This document shows positions 26,687-33,450 of a stretch of DNA of 64,000 bases, in pieces (position 1 is the first letter of the stretch; every line of letters begins with the position of its first letter). The position numbers and the translations under genes were made by a program. The notes under the pieces were generated by a model. The model ran no database searches. It was not told the origin of the DNA and saw only the letters and a list, made by a program, of their open reading frames with translations. Source of the stretch: Paucibacter aquatile (lineage in GTDB: Bacteria > Pseudomonadota > Gammaproteobacteria > Burkholderiales > Burkholderiaceae_C). The stretch is from positions 310,001 through 374,000 of the forward strand of contig NZ_POSP01000004.1 of the NCBI RefSeq assembly GCF_002885975.1, read 5' to 3'.

Positions 26687-27907
26687 TCAGTGCAGCAGGG
26701 CAAACTGGTCGTGTCCGATGCCCCTGTGTAGGTTGGACCGCAGTACCACTCTGTAGAGTGGCTGCGGCTCCCGCAGCTGGCGTGGCAGGCAGTCCATCGG
26801 GCTGCGCACGGCGCCCCCTCCCAGCTTGAGCACATGGGTGTAGATCATGGTGGTGGCCACGTCCGCGTGCCCCAGCAACTCTTGCACCGTGCGGATGTCG
26901 TAGCCGGTTTGCAGCAAATGCGTTGCGAAGCAATGGCGCAGGGTGTGCGGTGTGGCGGGCTTGCTGATGCGGGCGGCTTTGATTGCTCGCTTGAAGGCGC
27001 GCTGAAAGGTCTCGGCATACAGGTGGTGGCGCCGGATCACGCCGCTGCGGGGATCGGTGGACAGTTGCGCTTGCGGAAAGACCCAGAACCAGGCCCAGCT
27101 GCTGCCGGCGCGCGGGTACTTGCGCTCCAGGGCGTAGGGCAAATCCACGCCGGCCTGCCCGGCTTCCACATCGCCCCACCAGATGGGCCGAATGCGGGCC
27201 AGTTGATCGCGCAGCGCCGCAGCCAGTGAGGTCGGCAGCATGACCACCCGGTCCTTGGCACCTTTGCCCTGACGCACGTAGATCGCGCCTTGGGCGAAAT
27301 CCAGATCCTTGACCCGCAGGCCCAGCGCCTCGGAAATGCGCATGCCCGTGCCATACAAAAGCTGGGCCAGGAGTTGATGTTCGCCCTCCATGGCCTGCAG
27401 CACCGAGGAGACTTCACCCATGCTCAGCACCACCGGCAAGCGTCGTTTGGGCACAGGCCGGCCAATGTCTTTCATCCAGGGCAGTTGCAGGCCCAAGACC
27501 TGCCCGTAGAGAAAGAGCAGGGCGGACAGTGCCTGTCGGTGGCTGGAGGGTGCCAAACCGCGATCTGAAGCCAGATGCGTCAGGTAGGCCTCCACCTCCG
27601 CCCCACCCATCTCGCGGGGATGCCGCATCCCATGGAAGCGGATGAAGGCGCGCGACCAGTACACATATGCCTGTTCGGTGCTGCGGCTGTAATGGAGCAA
27701 ACGCACCCGTTCGCGCAACTGATCGAGCAGTTTGATGGGGCGAGGCATTGGCGTAGCCGGATGCTCCGCCGCTGCGGGTTGTTGTGGCTGCGGCCTCAGT
27801 TCGGGCGCCTGGGACGGCAACGGCAAACCAGGTCCTGCGAGGGCGTCTGAATGCTCGGCGTCTGACCATGGAGGCGGACGCAACAACCCGCGATTTGATG
27901 GCAACAT
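26687..27907 (-). CDS. intI: Integron integrase IntI
   Basis: A tyrosine recombinase of 406 residues. Catalytic residues are visible: Arg in GTGMRISEAL (about 190), His-x-x-Arg in HTLRHCFATH (about 321-324), His in LLGHADV (about 347) and the Tyr nucleophile in TMIYTHV (about 356). The integron-specific extra patch, from PYALERKYPRAGSSWAWFWVFP through HHLYAETFQRAFKRA, distinguishes it from phage integrases. It is longer than the usual 320-340 residues because of a Pro-rich N-terminal extension (about 53 residues before PRPIKLL) and about 30 extra residues after GGGAVRSPMDCL. The ATG at 27907 has GGCAGG and AGGAG upstream; GTG 27934 and ATG 27748 are alternatives. It is transcribed away from the cassette array. 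Confidence 0.93.
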   Translation of the reverse strand: MLPSNRGLLRPPPWSDAEHSDALAGPGLPLPSQAPELRPQPQQPAAAEHPATPMPRPIKLLDQLRERVRLLHYSRSTEQAYVYWSRAFIRFHGMRHPREMGGAEVEAYLTHLASDRGLAPSSHRQALSALLFLYGQVLGLQLPWMKDIGRPVPKRRLPVVLSMGEVSSVLQAMEGEHQLLAQLLYGTGMRISEALGLRVKDLDFAQGAIYVRQGKGAKDRVVMLPTSLAAALRDQLARIRPIWWGDVEAGQAGVDLPYALERKYPRAGSSWAWFWVFPQAQLSTDPRSGVIRRHHLYAETFQRAFKRAIKAARISKPATPHTLRHCFATHLLQTGYDIRTVQELLGHADVATTMIYTHVLKLGGGAVRSPMDCLPRQLREPQPLYRVVLRSNLHRGIGHDQFALLH

Positions 27908-27982
27908 GCTGACCTGCCTCACTCCTGACGGCACCGCGCGAACCGGTCAGGCACTTTGTAAGCAGCGCGGCTTTTGTCATGA

Positions 27983-28011
27983 AATTTAATACTGTATGAA
28001 AAAACAGTCAA
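27983..28011 (-). promoter_or_regulatory. Predicted intI promoter
   Basis: On the minus strand TTGACT (28011-28006) and TAAATT (27988-27983) are separated by exactly 17 bp. The LexA box lies within this spacer, as expected for an SOS-controlled integrase gene. Confidence 0.65.
27991..28008 (-). promoter_or_regulatory. LexA (SOS) box
   Basis: The sequence ACTGTATGAAAAAACAGT contains CTGT-N8-ACAG, the exact LexA consensus spacing. It sits between the -35 and -10 of the predicted intI promoter, about 85 bp upstream of the intI start. SOS control of integron integrases is established in Vibrio and class 1 integrons. Confidence 0.85.
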
Positions 28012-28116
28012 TCGATGAAAAAAGTCAGCGCCGACAAGCCCTTGCGCGGCCGTTCTGCCCTACGGTTATTGCGACACCAGCCGTGATAAGCGGCGGGTGG
28101 GTGCGATATACAACAC

Positions 28117-28123
28117 GTTAAGC
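28117..28123 (+). other. attI / first-cassette junction
   Basis: The heptamer GTTAAGC is the recombination core where cassette 1 joins attI. It is the exact complement of the first inverse core GCTTAAC at 28510-28516, as expected for a cassette bounded by these two sites. The attI region itself is the roughly 65 bp to the left, between the LexA box and this core. Confidence 0.75.
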
Positions 28124-28128
28124 ATCAG

Positions 28129-28515
28129 ATGCGGCAGTTGAGCGTCCAGCAGCAAAATCTTGCGACCGAGGAAGGTATTCGGCGGGAGGTGACCTATTGG
28201 CGCACTCACCCGCTGCCTCGGGCTCTCGTTGAAGTGGCGTCGGCGCGAGGCGTCGACTGCAAGTCCGCCATCATGCTAAAACTCGAGATTGACTTTCCGG
28301 GTATGCCGAGGTTGTTTGGGACCTTGGTTACTGCGGAAGGAAAGTTCGTGGATTTCGAAATAGAAACCGACGAGAGCCACTCTCAAGTCGAGGACGTAGC
28401 GGTTTGGATGGACTCGACGGATGAACAGGATTTCGGCTTGCACAATCGCGGCACGGGAGTAGGTGCCGGCGCTCTTGCCCTGAAAGTACTGCGCGAGATC
28501 AATGCTGATGCTTAA
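28129..28515 (+). CDS. Cassette 1 protein, unknown function
   Basis: A 128-residue soluble protein starting 6 bp after the attI core. It begins MRQLSVQQQNLATEEGIRRE and has no signal peptide or membrane segment. The middle part (FGTLVTAEGKFVDFEIETDES, then VAVWMDSTDEQDF) looks like a small mixed alpha/beta fold, and the C-terminus is helical (GAGALALKVLREINADA). The stop codon TAA lies inside the inverse core of the attC, the usual compact cassette design. As the first cassette it should be the best expressed one. No family is recognised. Confidence 0.75.
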   Translation: MRQLSVQQQNLATEEGIRREVTYWRTHPLPRALVEVASARGVDCKSAIMLKLEIDFPGMPRLFGTLVTAEGKFVDFEIETDESHSQVEDVAVWMDSTDEQDFGLHNRGTGVGAGALALKVLREINADA

Positions 28516-28578
28516 CCTCTCATTGCAGCGGACCTGCGCCAGCTACGCTGGCTGGTCCGCTGAATTCAAACGTTAGGC
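28510..28578 (+). repeat. attC of cassette 1 (69 bp)
   Basis: Inverse core GCTTAAC at 28510-28516 and core GTTAGGC at 28572-28578 flank a palindrome (GCGGACC...GGTCCGC, with CCAGC/GCTGG inside). Confidence 0.88.
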
Positions 28579-28583
28579 AAAAC

Positions 28584-28940
28584 ATGAGCACTTTTGCGTT
28601 TTCCGAAAACTGGATAGAGACTTCATGGAGGGAAATGGGGCAGCAATTCTGCAAAGAGAAAATCCCAGCCGCTCGTTATGCCAAGCTTGCGGTTGACGAT
28701 CTCGCGTTCCCCATTAAGAACAAACCATCCCAAACTTGGATGCTTGATTCTGGCAAACTTTTGTCTTCGTCTACCGAAATTAGAATCACAAGAATTCCGT
28801 TCATCGCATTTTCCATTGATGAAGACGCAAATACGCTAAACATCCAAGTTCACTGGGCGCCTAGATGCGGTTATGGCTTTGAAGTTCAATTTGATCAATC
28901 TGGGTTGGTTATAAGTCAAAAAATGCGTTGGGTTTCGTAG
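28584..28940 (+). CDS. Cassette 2 protein, unknown function
   Basis: A 118-residue protein beginning MSTFAFSENWIETSWREMGQQF. It is predicted soluble, with alternating strands in its second half (EIRITRIPFIAFSIDED, TLNIQVHWAPRCGYGFEVQF). The gene is noticeably AT-richer than all flanking chromosomal genes, pointing to a foreign origin. It starts 5 bp after the cassette core; the stop lies just before the attC. No family is recognised. Confidence 0.72.
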   Translation: MSTFAFSENWIETSWREMGQQFCKEKIPAARYAKLAVDDLAFPIKNKPSQTWMLDSGKLLSSSTEIRITRIPFIAFSIDEDANTLNIQVHWAPRCGYGFEVQFDQSGLVISQKMRWVS

Positions 28941-28950
28941 TGAAAACATT

Positions 28951-29034
28951 GCCTAACAACTCCATCGAGTTCATGCTTGCTTTCAGCAAGCATCGGACGT
29001 CGCTACGCGACGCCGCTCATGTCGAACGTTAAAC
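28951..29034 (+). repeat. attC of cassette 2 (84 bp)
   Basis: Inverse core GCCTAAC at 28951-28957 and core GTTAAAC at 29028-29034. The arms contain ATGCTTGCTTTCAGCAAGCAT and GGCGTCGCG-type inverted repeats. The inverse core complements the 5' heptamer of cassette 2. Confidence 0.85.
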
Positions 29035-29364
29035 ATGAACAACCGCCGCATTGCATTTGCGCTGGCATTGACGACGGCAGTCGGGGCTGGAACGGCTAAT
29101 GCGGTCCCTGAGGGTTGGCTGCAGTACTGCTTCTGGGGTACAGCGCTGGCGGTCCTGGTTTTCGGGTCTTTGGCTGCGGCAAGCGCTCGGGAGGTGGCTG
29201 AGTCGAATACCGGCCCTGCAGCCAGGCTCCTCCTGTGGCTCGTGATCGGAACTGATCGGCCGGCAGCGCACATCAAGGACATGGGAGCACTAGTGTGCTT
29301 CTATGGAGCCGTGGCGTTCCTGGCTGGTTTGACGCTTGGAGCCTTTGGAGCAGTCCATGTTTAA
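29035..29364 (+). CDS. Cassette 3 membrane protein, unknown function
   Basis: A 109-residue hydrophobic protein. It starts MNNRRIAFALALTTAVGAGTANA, which could be a signal peptide or a first helix, followed by hydrophobic helices at about 33-50 (FWGTALAVLVFGSLAAA) and 85-107 (GALVCFYGAVAFLAGLTLGAFG). The ATG directly abuts the core site and the TAA lies in the inverse core of its attC, so leader and trailer are essentially absent. Function unknown. Confidence 0.72.
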   Translation: MNNRRIAFALALTTAVGAGTANAVPEGWLQYCFWGTALAVLVFGSLAAASAREVAESNTGPAARLLLWLVIGTDRPAAHIKDMGALVCFYGAVAFLAGLTLGAFGAVHV

Positions 29365-29469
29365 CCTGTCGCTCAACCAGACCCGCAACGGCACGCCGCC
29401 TTCGGGCCTCATTTCATTCTGGCCCTGCGGCGCCCTGCCGTCGCGGGCCGGTTAGCTCGAACGTTGGGC
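29359..29469 (+). repeat. attC of cassette 3 (111 bp)
   Basis: Inverse core GTTTAAC at 29359-29365 and core GTTGGGC at 29463-29469. Its inner part (CGGGCCTCATTTCATTCTGG) recurs in the other two 111-bp attC sites at 33866 and 37097. Confidence 0.88.
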
Positions 29470-29472
29470 AGC

Positions 29473-29979
29473 ATGAACATGCACGTGGCGAATTCTGCAG
29501 ATTCATGGCTGGACCTAGTGGGTTCTGCTACTGCTGTGCTCGGCCCATCGAGAGGGCACATACCGGACCTCGGTGCTTTCCGTATCGCATACATGCACCT
29601 AACTCCCGCGCACTTGTGGCTCTACGGATCCGTCACGGGTCTCCCATCGGGCATCGGGTACGGGAATGCAAGTGCGAGCGTGGAGAAATTCAATCTGGCG
29701 CTTGATGTCTCCCTAAAGCGGTTGATCAAGATTTCTGGGCAGCCCGAGCTCGATTCCGAACTCGATGATTCGATGCACAGCTTCCAGTTGGCAAAGCCTG
29801 TCGCCGTTAACATTCGCCAAGTCGATGAATTGGTCTGGCCCGATGCACAACATCGCGTGCTCCACATTACTGGAGAGTCCTCGCACTTTGGTTTCGAGCT
29901 CTTCGCAAACTTTGTCAGTGCATTCGGCGGCAAGCATGCGAAGACCCGATTTCTTCAATCGTTGTCTGTTCGAGACTAA
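29473..29979 (+). CDS. Cassette 4 protein, unknown function
   Basis: A 168-residue soluble protein starting MNMHVANSADSWLDLVGSAT. A central block reads AFRIAYMHLTPAHLWLYGSVTGLP, and the C-terminal part ends in a helix with HAKTRFLQSLSVRD. There is no signal peptide or recognised motif. The entire 585-bp cassette is repeated directly downstream with three base changes. Confidence 0.75.
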   Translation: MNMHVANSADSWLDLVGSATAVLGPSRGHIPDLGAFRIAYMHLTPAHLWLYGSVTGLPSGIGYGNASASVEKFNLALDVSLKRLIKISGQPELDSELDDSMHSFQLAKPVAVNIRQVDELVWPDAQHRVLHITGESSHFGFELFANFVSAFGGKHAKTRFLQSLSVRD

Positions 29980-29985
29980 GTAGCT

Positions 29986-30054
29986 GCCCAACCCTTCATT
30001 GCAGCCGACCTGCGCCAGCTCCGCTGGCTAGTCGGCTGAATTCAAACGTTGGGC
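29986..30054 (+). repeat. attC of cassette 4 (69 bp)
   Basis: Inverse core GCCCAAC at 29986-29992 and core GTTGGGC at 30048-30054 flank a GCCGACC...GGTCGGC-like stem with CCAGC/GCTGG. It is identical to the attC of cassette 5 except for the terminal core. Confidence 0.88.
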
Positions 30055-30057
30055 AGC

Positions 30058-30564
30058 ATGAACATGCACGTGGCGAATTCTGCAGATTCATGGCTGGACC
30101 TAGTGGGTTCTGCTACTGCTGTGCTCGGCCCATCGAGAGGGCACATACCGGACCTCGGTGCTTTCCGTATCGCATACATGCACCTAACTCCCGCGCACTT
30201 GTGGCTCTACGGATCCGTCACGGGTCTCCCATCTGGCATCGGGTACGGGAATGCAAGTGCGAGCGTGGAGAAATTCAATCTGGCGCTTGATGTCTCCCTA
30301 AAGCGGTTGATCAAGATTTCTGGGCAGCCCGAGCTCGATTCCGAACTCGATGATTCGATGCACAGCTTCCAGTTGGCAAAGCCTGTCGTCGTTAACATTC
30401 GTCAAGTCGATGAATTGGTCTGGCCCGATGCACAACATCGCGTGCTCCACATTACTGGAGAGTCCTCGCACTTTGGTTTCGAGCTCTTCGCAAACTTTGT
30501 CAGTGCATTCGGCGGCAAGCATGCGAAGACCCGATTTCTTCAATCGTTGTCTGTTCGAGACTAA
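30058..30564 (+). CDS. Cassette 5 protein (near-identical copy of cassette 4)
   Basis: A 168-residue protein identical to the cassette 4 product except for one Ala to Val change in AKPV-A/V-VNIRQ. The two genes differ at only three bases (29649/30234, 29804/30389, 29817/30402), two of them silent. The precise unit length of 585 bp from core to core shows duplication of the whole cassette by integrase-mediated recombination or replication slippage. Function unknown. Confidence 0.75.
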   Translation: MNMHVANSADSWLDLVGSATAVLGPSRGHIPDLGAFRIAYMHLTPAHLWLYGSVTGLPSGIGYGNASASVEKFNLALDVSLKRLIKISGQPELDSELDDSMHSFQLAKPVVVNIRQVDELVWPDAQHRVLHITGESSHFGFELFANFVSAFGGKHAKTRFLQSLSVRD

Positions 30565-30570
30565 GTAGCT

Positions 30571-30639
30571 GCCCAACCCTTCATTGCAGCCGACCTGCGC
30601 CAGCTCCGCTGGCTAGTCGGCTGAATTCAAACGCTATGC
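30571..30639 (+). repeat. attC of cassette 5 (69 bp) with altered core
   Basis: Inverse core GCCCAAC at 30571-30577; the terminal core reads GCTATGC (30633-30639) instead of GTTRRRY. The inner stem is unchanged from the cassette 4 attC. The altered bases belong to the 5' end of cassette 6. Confidence 0.8.
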
Positions 30640-30922
30640 AGCAGGCTAAGATATCTTCGACGATCCGTTCTGGGTTGCGCGTTCGCGGCGATCACGCGGC
30701 GAAACGGGCCGAGGCTTTCTCGTGTTCGGGCTGGGCGCAAGCAGCCCCAGCTTTTGGTCGCCGTGATCTTGCCGGTTCAAACCAAGCTAGTCGTTCGCTT
30801 TCCCCGGATCGCCGCCTGCCGCATGGCACCGACGCAGCCTGTCGCCTCAGCCGACTGCCGCGTGGGTACAGCTTCGGTATGCTTTCGGCCACTTCCATCG
30901 CAGTGCCTCCGAAGGTGGCTCT
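30640..30922 (+). other. Cassette 6 body: no convincing gene
   Basis: This roughly 280-bp stretch lies between two matched recombination cores. The only plus-strand frame of note (start 30636, inside the core; stop 30965, deep inside the attC stem) and a 68-codon minus-strand frame both have Arg/Ala/Ser-rich, non-family-like sequence. No Shine-Dalgarno supports either. It may be an ORF-less cassette carrying a regulatory or RNA element, or a decayed gene. Confidence 0.6.
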
Positions 30923-30979
30923 GCATAGCCGGTCGTTGCAGCGGACCGCCTGCGGCGTCCGCTGACCTTTACGTTAGGC
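30923..30979 (+). repeat. attC of cassette 6 (57 bp)
   Basis: Inverse core GCATAGC at 30923-30929 exactly complements the unusual 5' core GCTATGC at 30633-30639. The terminal core GTTAGGC lies at 30973-30979. The stem is GCGGACCGCC...GGCGTCCGC. Confidence 0.8.
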
Positions 30980-31000
30980 CTCACACGACACGTTTGATTC

Positions 31001-31387
31001 ATGCATTCCGCACCCTCACCAGTCACGCCCACGCTGCCTCCGGTTCAATCGACGACGATCAGGATCGCGGGGAATGGCGTTGTTCTGCTGTGCTGCATGC
31101 TCCTTCTGTTGGGTGCTTTCTTCTTTGGAATAGCCTCGTGTGGAGGATATGTCTGGCACAAGGAGCTTTTTCGTGTCGTGAGCATCGCGATGTGGCTGCT
31201 CGCCGTCCTAGTTCCAAGTACGCTGCTGTCCTCGTGGAAGAGGAAACTGGGCTTTGCTGCCGCTATGCCAGTAGCCTATGCCGTCTTTGAGTCGGCCGTA
31301 TCGACCTTCTATCCTGGTCCGCCTGCTTCGATTGCTGAGTTCGGTGAGTTTTTCTTGCAGGCAATGGAGTACGGACCATGCAGGTGA
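31001..31387 (+). CDS. Cassette 7 membrane protein, unknown function
   Basis: A 128-residue protein with a short Pro/Thr-rich N-terminus and about three hydrophobic helices: VVLLCCMLLLLGAFFFGIA (about 26-45), VVSIAMWLLAVLVPSTLL (about 60-77) and a weaker one near AAAMPVAYAVFESAV. It is probably an inner-membrane protein. The stop lies just before an inverse core GCCTAAC. The attC that should follow is split by an IS110-type element. No family is recognised. Confidence 0.72.
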   Translation: MHSAPSPVTPTLPPVQSTTIRIAGNGVVLLCCMLLLLGAFFFGIASCGGYVWHKELFRVVSIAMWLLAVLVPSTLLSSWKRKLGFAAAMPVAYAVFESAVSTFYPGPPASIAEFGEFFLQAMEYGPCR

Positions 31388-31396
31388 GGCCTAACC

Positions 31397-32897
31397 GGTT
31401 ACAGGGACTTCCCACCGCGTCAACACCGTCTCATTGAATCCCCCCGCAAGACCTGACCCCGATTGATCTGGATTGCACACGCCGACTCGGACGAAGGGCT
31501 GAACAGAGAACAGACTGCCACTCTACAGACGGCCTTGTTGCAGTCGCTGGCAGGTGCCCTGGCGCTGCGGACCCAGATACGAACCGCTCAGCAGGGCTCC
31601 ATTCCATTCGCGTGGACTGGGTCCGAAGACCGCGCGCCACCACTGGTTAGTCGAGCTTGCCTGCTGCCGGTCTGACCTGTCAGTGCATCTTCTGTGTGTC
31701 GTCGTGCATGGAAGTTGGAGACTCAGCTCGGCATGGTGGCGCCGGGCTTGAGGCTGATGTGATGGGGATCGAAGCGCTCGCCGCGGGTCATGACGGCCCA
31801 GAGGATGCGGGCGTTCTTGTTGGCCAGGGCGACGACCGCCTTCTGCCAGCCCGAGCGCTCCTTGAGGGCCAAGACCCAACGCGAGATCGGATCGCTACGC
31901 GTGTGGGCGGTGTTGACCACGGATTTGGCGCCCTGGATCAGCAAGGTCCTCAGATAGGCATCGCCGCGCTTGGTGATGGTGCCCAGGTGAGGCTTGCCAC
32001 CGCTGGAGTGCTGCTTGGGCACTAGACCCAGCCAGGCGCTGAACTGGGCTCCACTCTTGAATTGTCTGAAGTCCCCGACTGTGGCGACGGCCGCTGATGC
32101 GCCAACGGGGCCGATGCCCATGAGCTGCCCGGCGCGACGCACCTCCGGGTTCTCCTGCTCATGCGCGGCCAGTCGCTCGTCGCACCAGGCTAGGTGCTCG
32201 TCCAGCTCACGCCACTGCGCCTGCGCCCGGCGAAGCGTCATGCGGGCCAAGCCATTCATCTCGTTGGCGCCGTCCTCCAGCAGCTCGTCCAGCACCAGGC
32301 GCAGGGCTCTGGATCCATTGGGCACGGCGACACCGAACTCCAGCAGCAGGCCGCGAATGCGATTGATGCAGGCCGTGCGGTCCGCCTTGAGGCCTTCGCG
32401 CAAGCGATGCACGCACAGCAAGCTCTGCTGCTCGACGCTCTTGACCGGAACAAAGCGCATGTGAGGGCGGCTCGCCGCCTCGCAGATGGCCGCAGCGTCG
32501 TTGGCGTCGTTCTTGCCGCAGTGGCCCTCGGCGCGATAGGGGGCGGCCAGGTGAGCCGAGATGATGCGAGCATCCAGCCCCATCGCGCGCAGGGCCCGGG
32601 CCCAGTGATGTGCGCTGGAGCTGACCTCCATCACCACCATGCAGCCGACCTGCAACAGCGCACACCAAGCCAGGAACTTGTCGCGGGCCAGCGCCCGGTT
32701 CGTCAGCACGCGGCCACCGCCGTCAACGGCGTGCACTTGGATGACTCGCTTAGAGAGATCCACGCCTACGCGCACCGCTGGAACTTGGGTATTCTTGTCC
32801 ATGGACTTCCCCTTTCGAAATGGCTGCAGATTGATGACCAACACCACCAATCTTGGCGCCTTGACGCCGTTGCCTGAAGGTGGGAAGTCCCTTCGCA
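31397..32897 (-). mobile_element. IS110/IS1111-family element inserted in an attC site
   Basis: Inverted sequences AGGGACTTCCCACC (31403-31416) and GGTGGGAAGTCCCT (32879-32892) lie slightly inside the ends, as in the IS1111 group, which has subterminal repeats and no target duplication. The transposase is on the minus strand. Between the left end and the transposase stop lie about 300 bp (31417-31722) without a gene, unusually long for this family. Insertion immediately after the inverse core matches the behaviour of the described IS1111-attC group. The ends are placed to within a few bases. Confidence 0.8.
31723..32802 (-). CDS. IS110-family transposase (IS1111 group)
   Basis: A 359-residue DEDD-type transposase. 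The N-terminal RuvC-like domain starts VRVGVDLSKRVIQVHAVDGGG and includes CMVVMEVSSSAHHWARAL and the NDANDAAAICEA segment that supplies acidic residues. The C-terminal transposase_20 domain has LMGIGPVGASAAVATVGDFRQFKSGAQFSAWLGLVP and GGKPHLGTITKRGDAYLRTLLIQGAKS. The ATG at 32802 is chosen because the frame upstream is part of the element end. It looks intact. Confidence 0.92.
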   Translation of the reverse strand: MDKNTQVPAVRVGVDLSKRVIQVHAVDGGGRVLTNRALARDKFLAWCALLQVGCMVVMEVSSSAHHWARALRAMGLDARIISAHLAAPYRAEGHCGKNDANDAAAICEAASRPHMRFVPVKSVEQQSLLCVHRLREGLKADRTACINRIRGLLLEFGVAVPNGSRALRLVLDELLEDGANEMNGLARMTLRRAQAQWRELDEHLAWCDERLAAHEQENPEVRRAGQLMGIGPVGASAAVATVGDFRQFKSGAQFSAWLGLVPKQHSSGGKPHLGTITKRGDAYLRTLLIQGAKSVVNTAHTRSDPISRWVLALKERSGWQKAVVALANKNARILWAVMTRGERFDPHHISLKPGATMPS

Positions 32898-33005
32898 TTC
32901 CGCTCGAGTGGACCTCCGCCAGCTGGCCGCGCTGCGCTGCCTGCATATTTTCAGCTCCGCGCGGCCAGCTGGCTGCGGCCCCTCAGCTCGAACGTTAGAG
33001 ATCAC

Positions 33006-33368
33006 ATGCCGCGCACTTGGCCAACCGTCAGCTACTTCAACTCAGGCACTGCCGCGGCCAGAGAGGTGATGGGCGAGCTTGAGCTGCTCGATCGCAAGAA
33101 CTGGTACGAACTCTATCGCCGGATCGAAGATGGAACACACTGGCGGCTTGACACTGAAGACAAGTTTCAGCAGCGCTACCTCGTCCAAATTGATGACACT
33201 GGCAGCTGGGATTCATTCGACTCTTCCGCGCTCGAAAAGGAGCTTCTACTGGAGCGCCGTGGCGGCGTCGGGGCCGAAGAATGTATCTGTGCTGGTTGCT
33301 CGGCCCCGGTGCTTCTTAAGTCGGCCTTTTGTCTCAATCACACCTATGAGCGCGGGGTGCGAAAGTGA
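33006..33368 (+). CDS. Cassette 8 protein with a C-terminal Cys/His cluster
   Basis: A 120-residue soluble protein starting MPRTWPTVSYFNSGTAAAREV. Near the C-terminus ECICAGCSAPVLLKSAFCLNH shows a CxCxxC...CxxH arrangement that could bind zinc. The middle is acidic and aromatic (NWYELYRRIEDGTHWRLDTED). The ATG lies 5 bp after the core created by the interrupted attC of cassette 7. No family is recognised; the zinc site is inference. Confidence 0.72.
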   Translation: MPRTWPTVSYFNSGTAAAREVMGELELLDRKNWYELYRRIEDGTHWRLDTEDKFQQRYLVQIDDTGSWDSFDSSALEKELLLERRGGVGAEECICAGCSAPVLLKSAFCLNHTYERGVRK

Positions 33369-33369
33369 A

Positions 33370-33438
33370 CTCTAACCATTCGCTCGAGCCGACTCGCGTC
33401 GGCGGGCCGCCGCTCGCGGCTCAGCTTCAACGTTAGGT
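33370..33438 (+). repeat. attC of cassette 8 (69 bp)
   Basis: Inverse core CTCTAAC at 33370-33376 complements the non-standard 5' core GTTAGAG at 32994-33000. The terminal core is GTTAGGT (33432-33438). The stem contains GAGCCG and CGGCTC. Confidence 0.85.
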
Positions 33439-33450
33439 CTCACCGTCACC

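Larger units (their letters stand above)
31389..33000 (+). repeat. attC of cassette 7, split by an insertion element
   Basis: The inverse core GCCTAAC (31389-31395) is separated from the rest of the site (about 32898-33000, ending in core GTTAGAG at 32994-33000) by a roughly 1.5-kb IS110-type element. Rejoining the two parts gives about 111 bp with the long GCGCGGCCAGCTGG-type inverted arms expected of an attC. Confidence 0.75.

Noticed and set aside
26687..28123. Interpretation of the tyrosine recombinase as a phage integrase with a genomic island
   Set aside because: It carries the integron-specific patch and sits beside attI and attC sites; no phage genes or tRNA attachment site were found.
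30636..30965. A 109-codon frame in cassette 6
   Set aside because: It starts inside the recombination core without a Shine-Dalgarno, ends deep in the attC stem, and its residues look like random high-GC translation.
30754..31290. A 178-codon frame spanning the end of cassette 6 and most of cassette 7
   Set aside because: It crosses an attC site and conflicts with the better-supported membrane protein gene at 31001.
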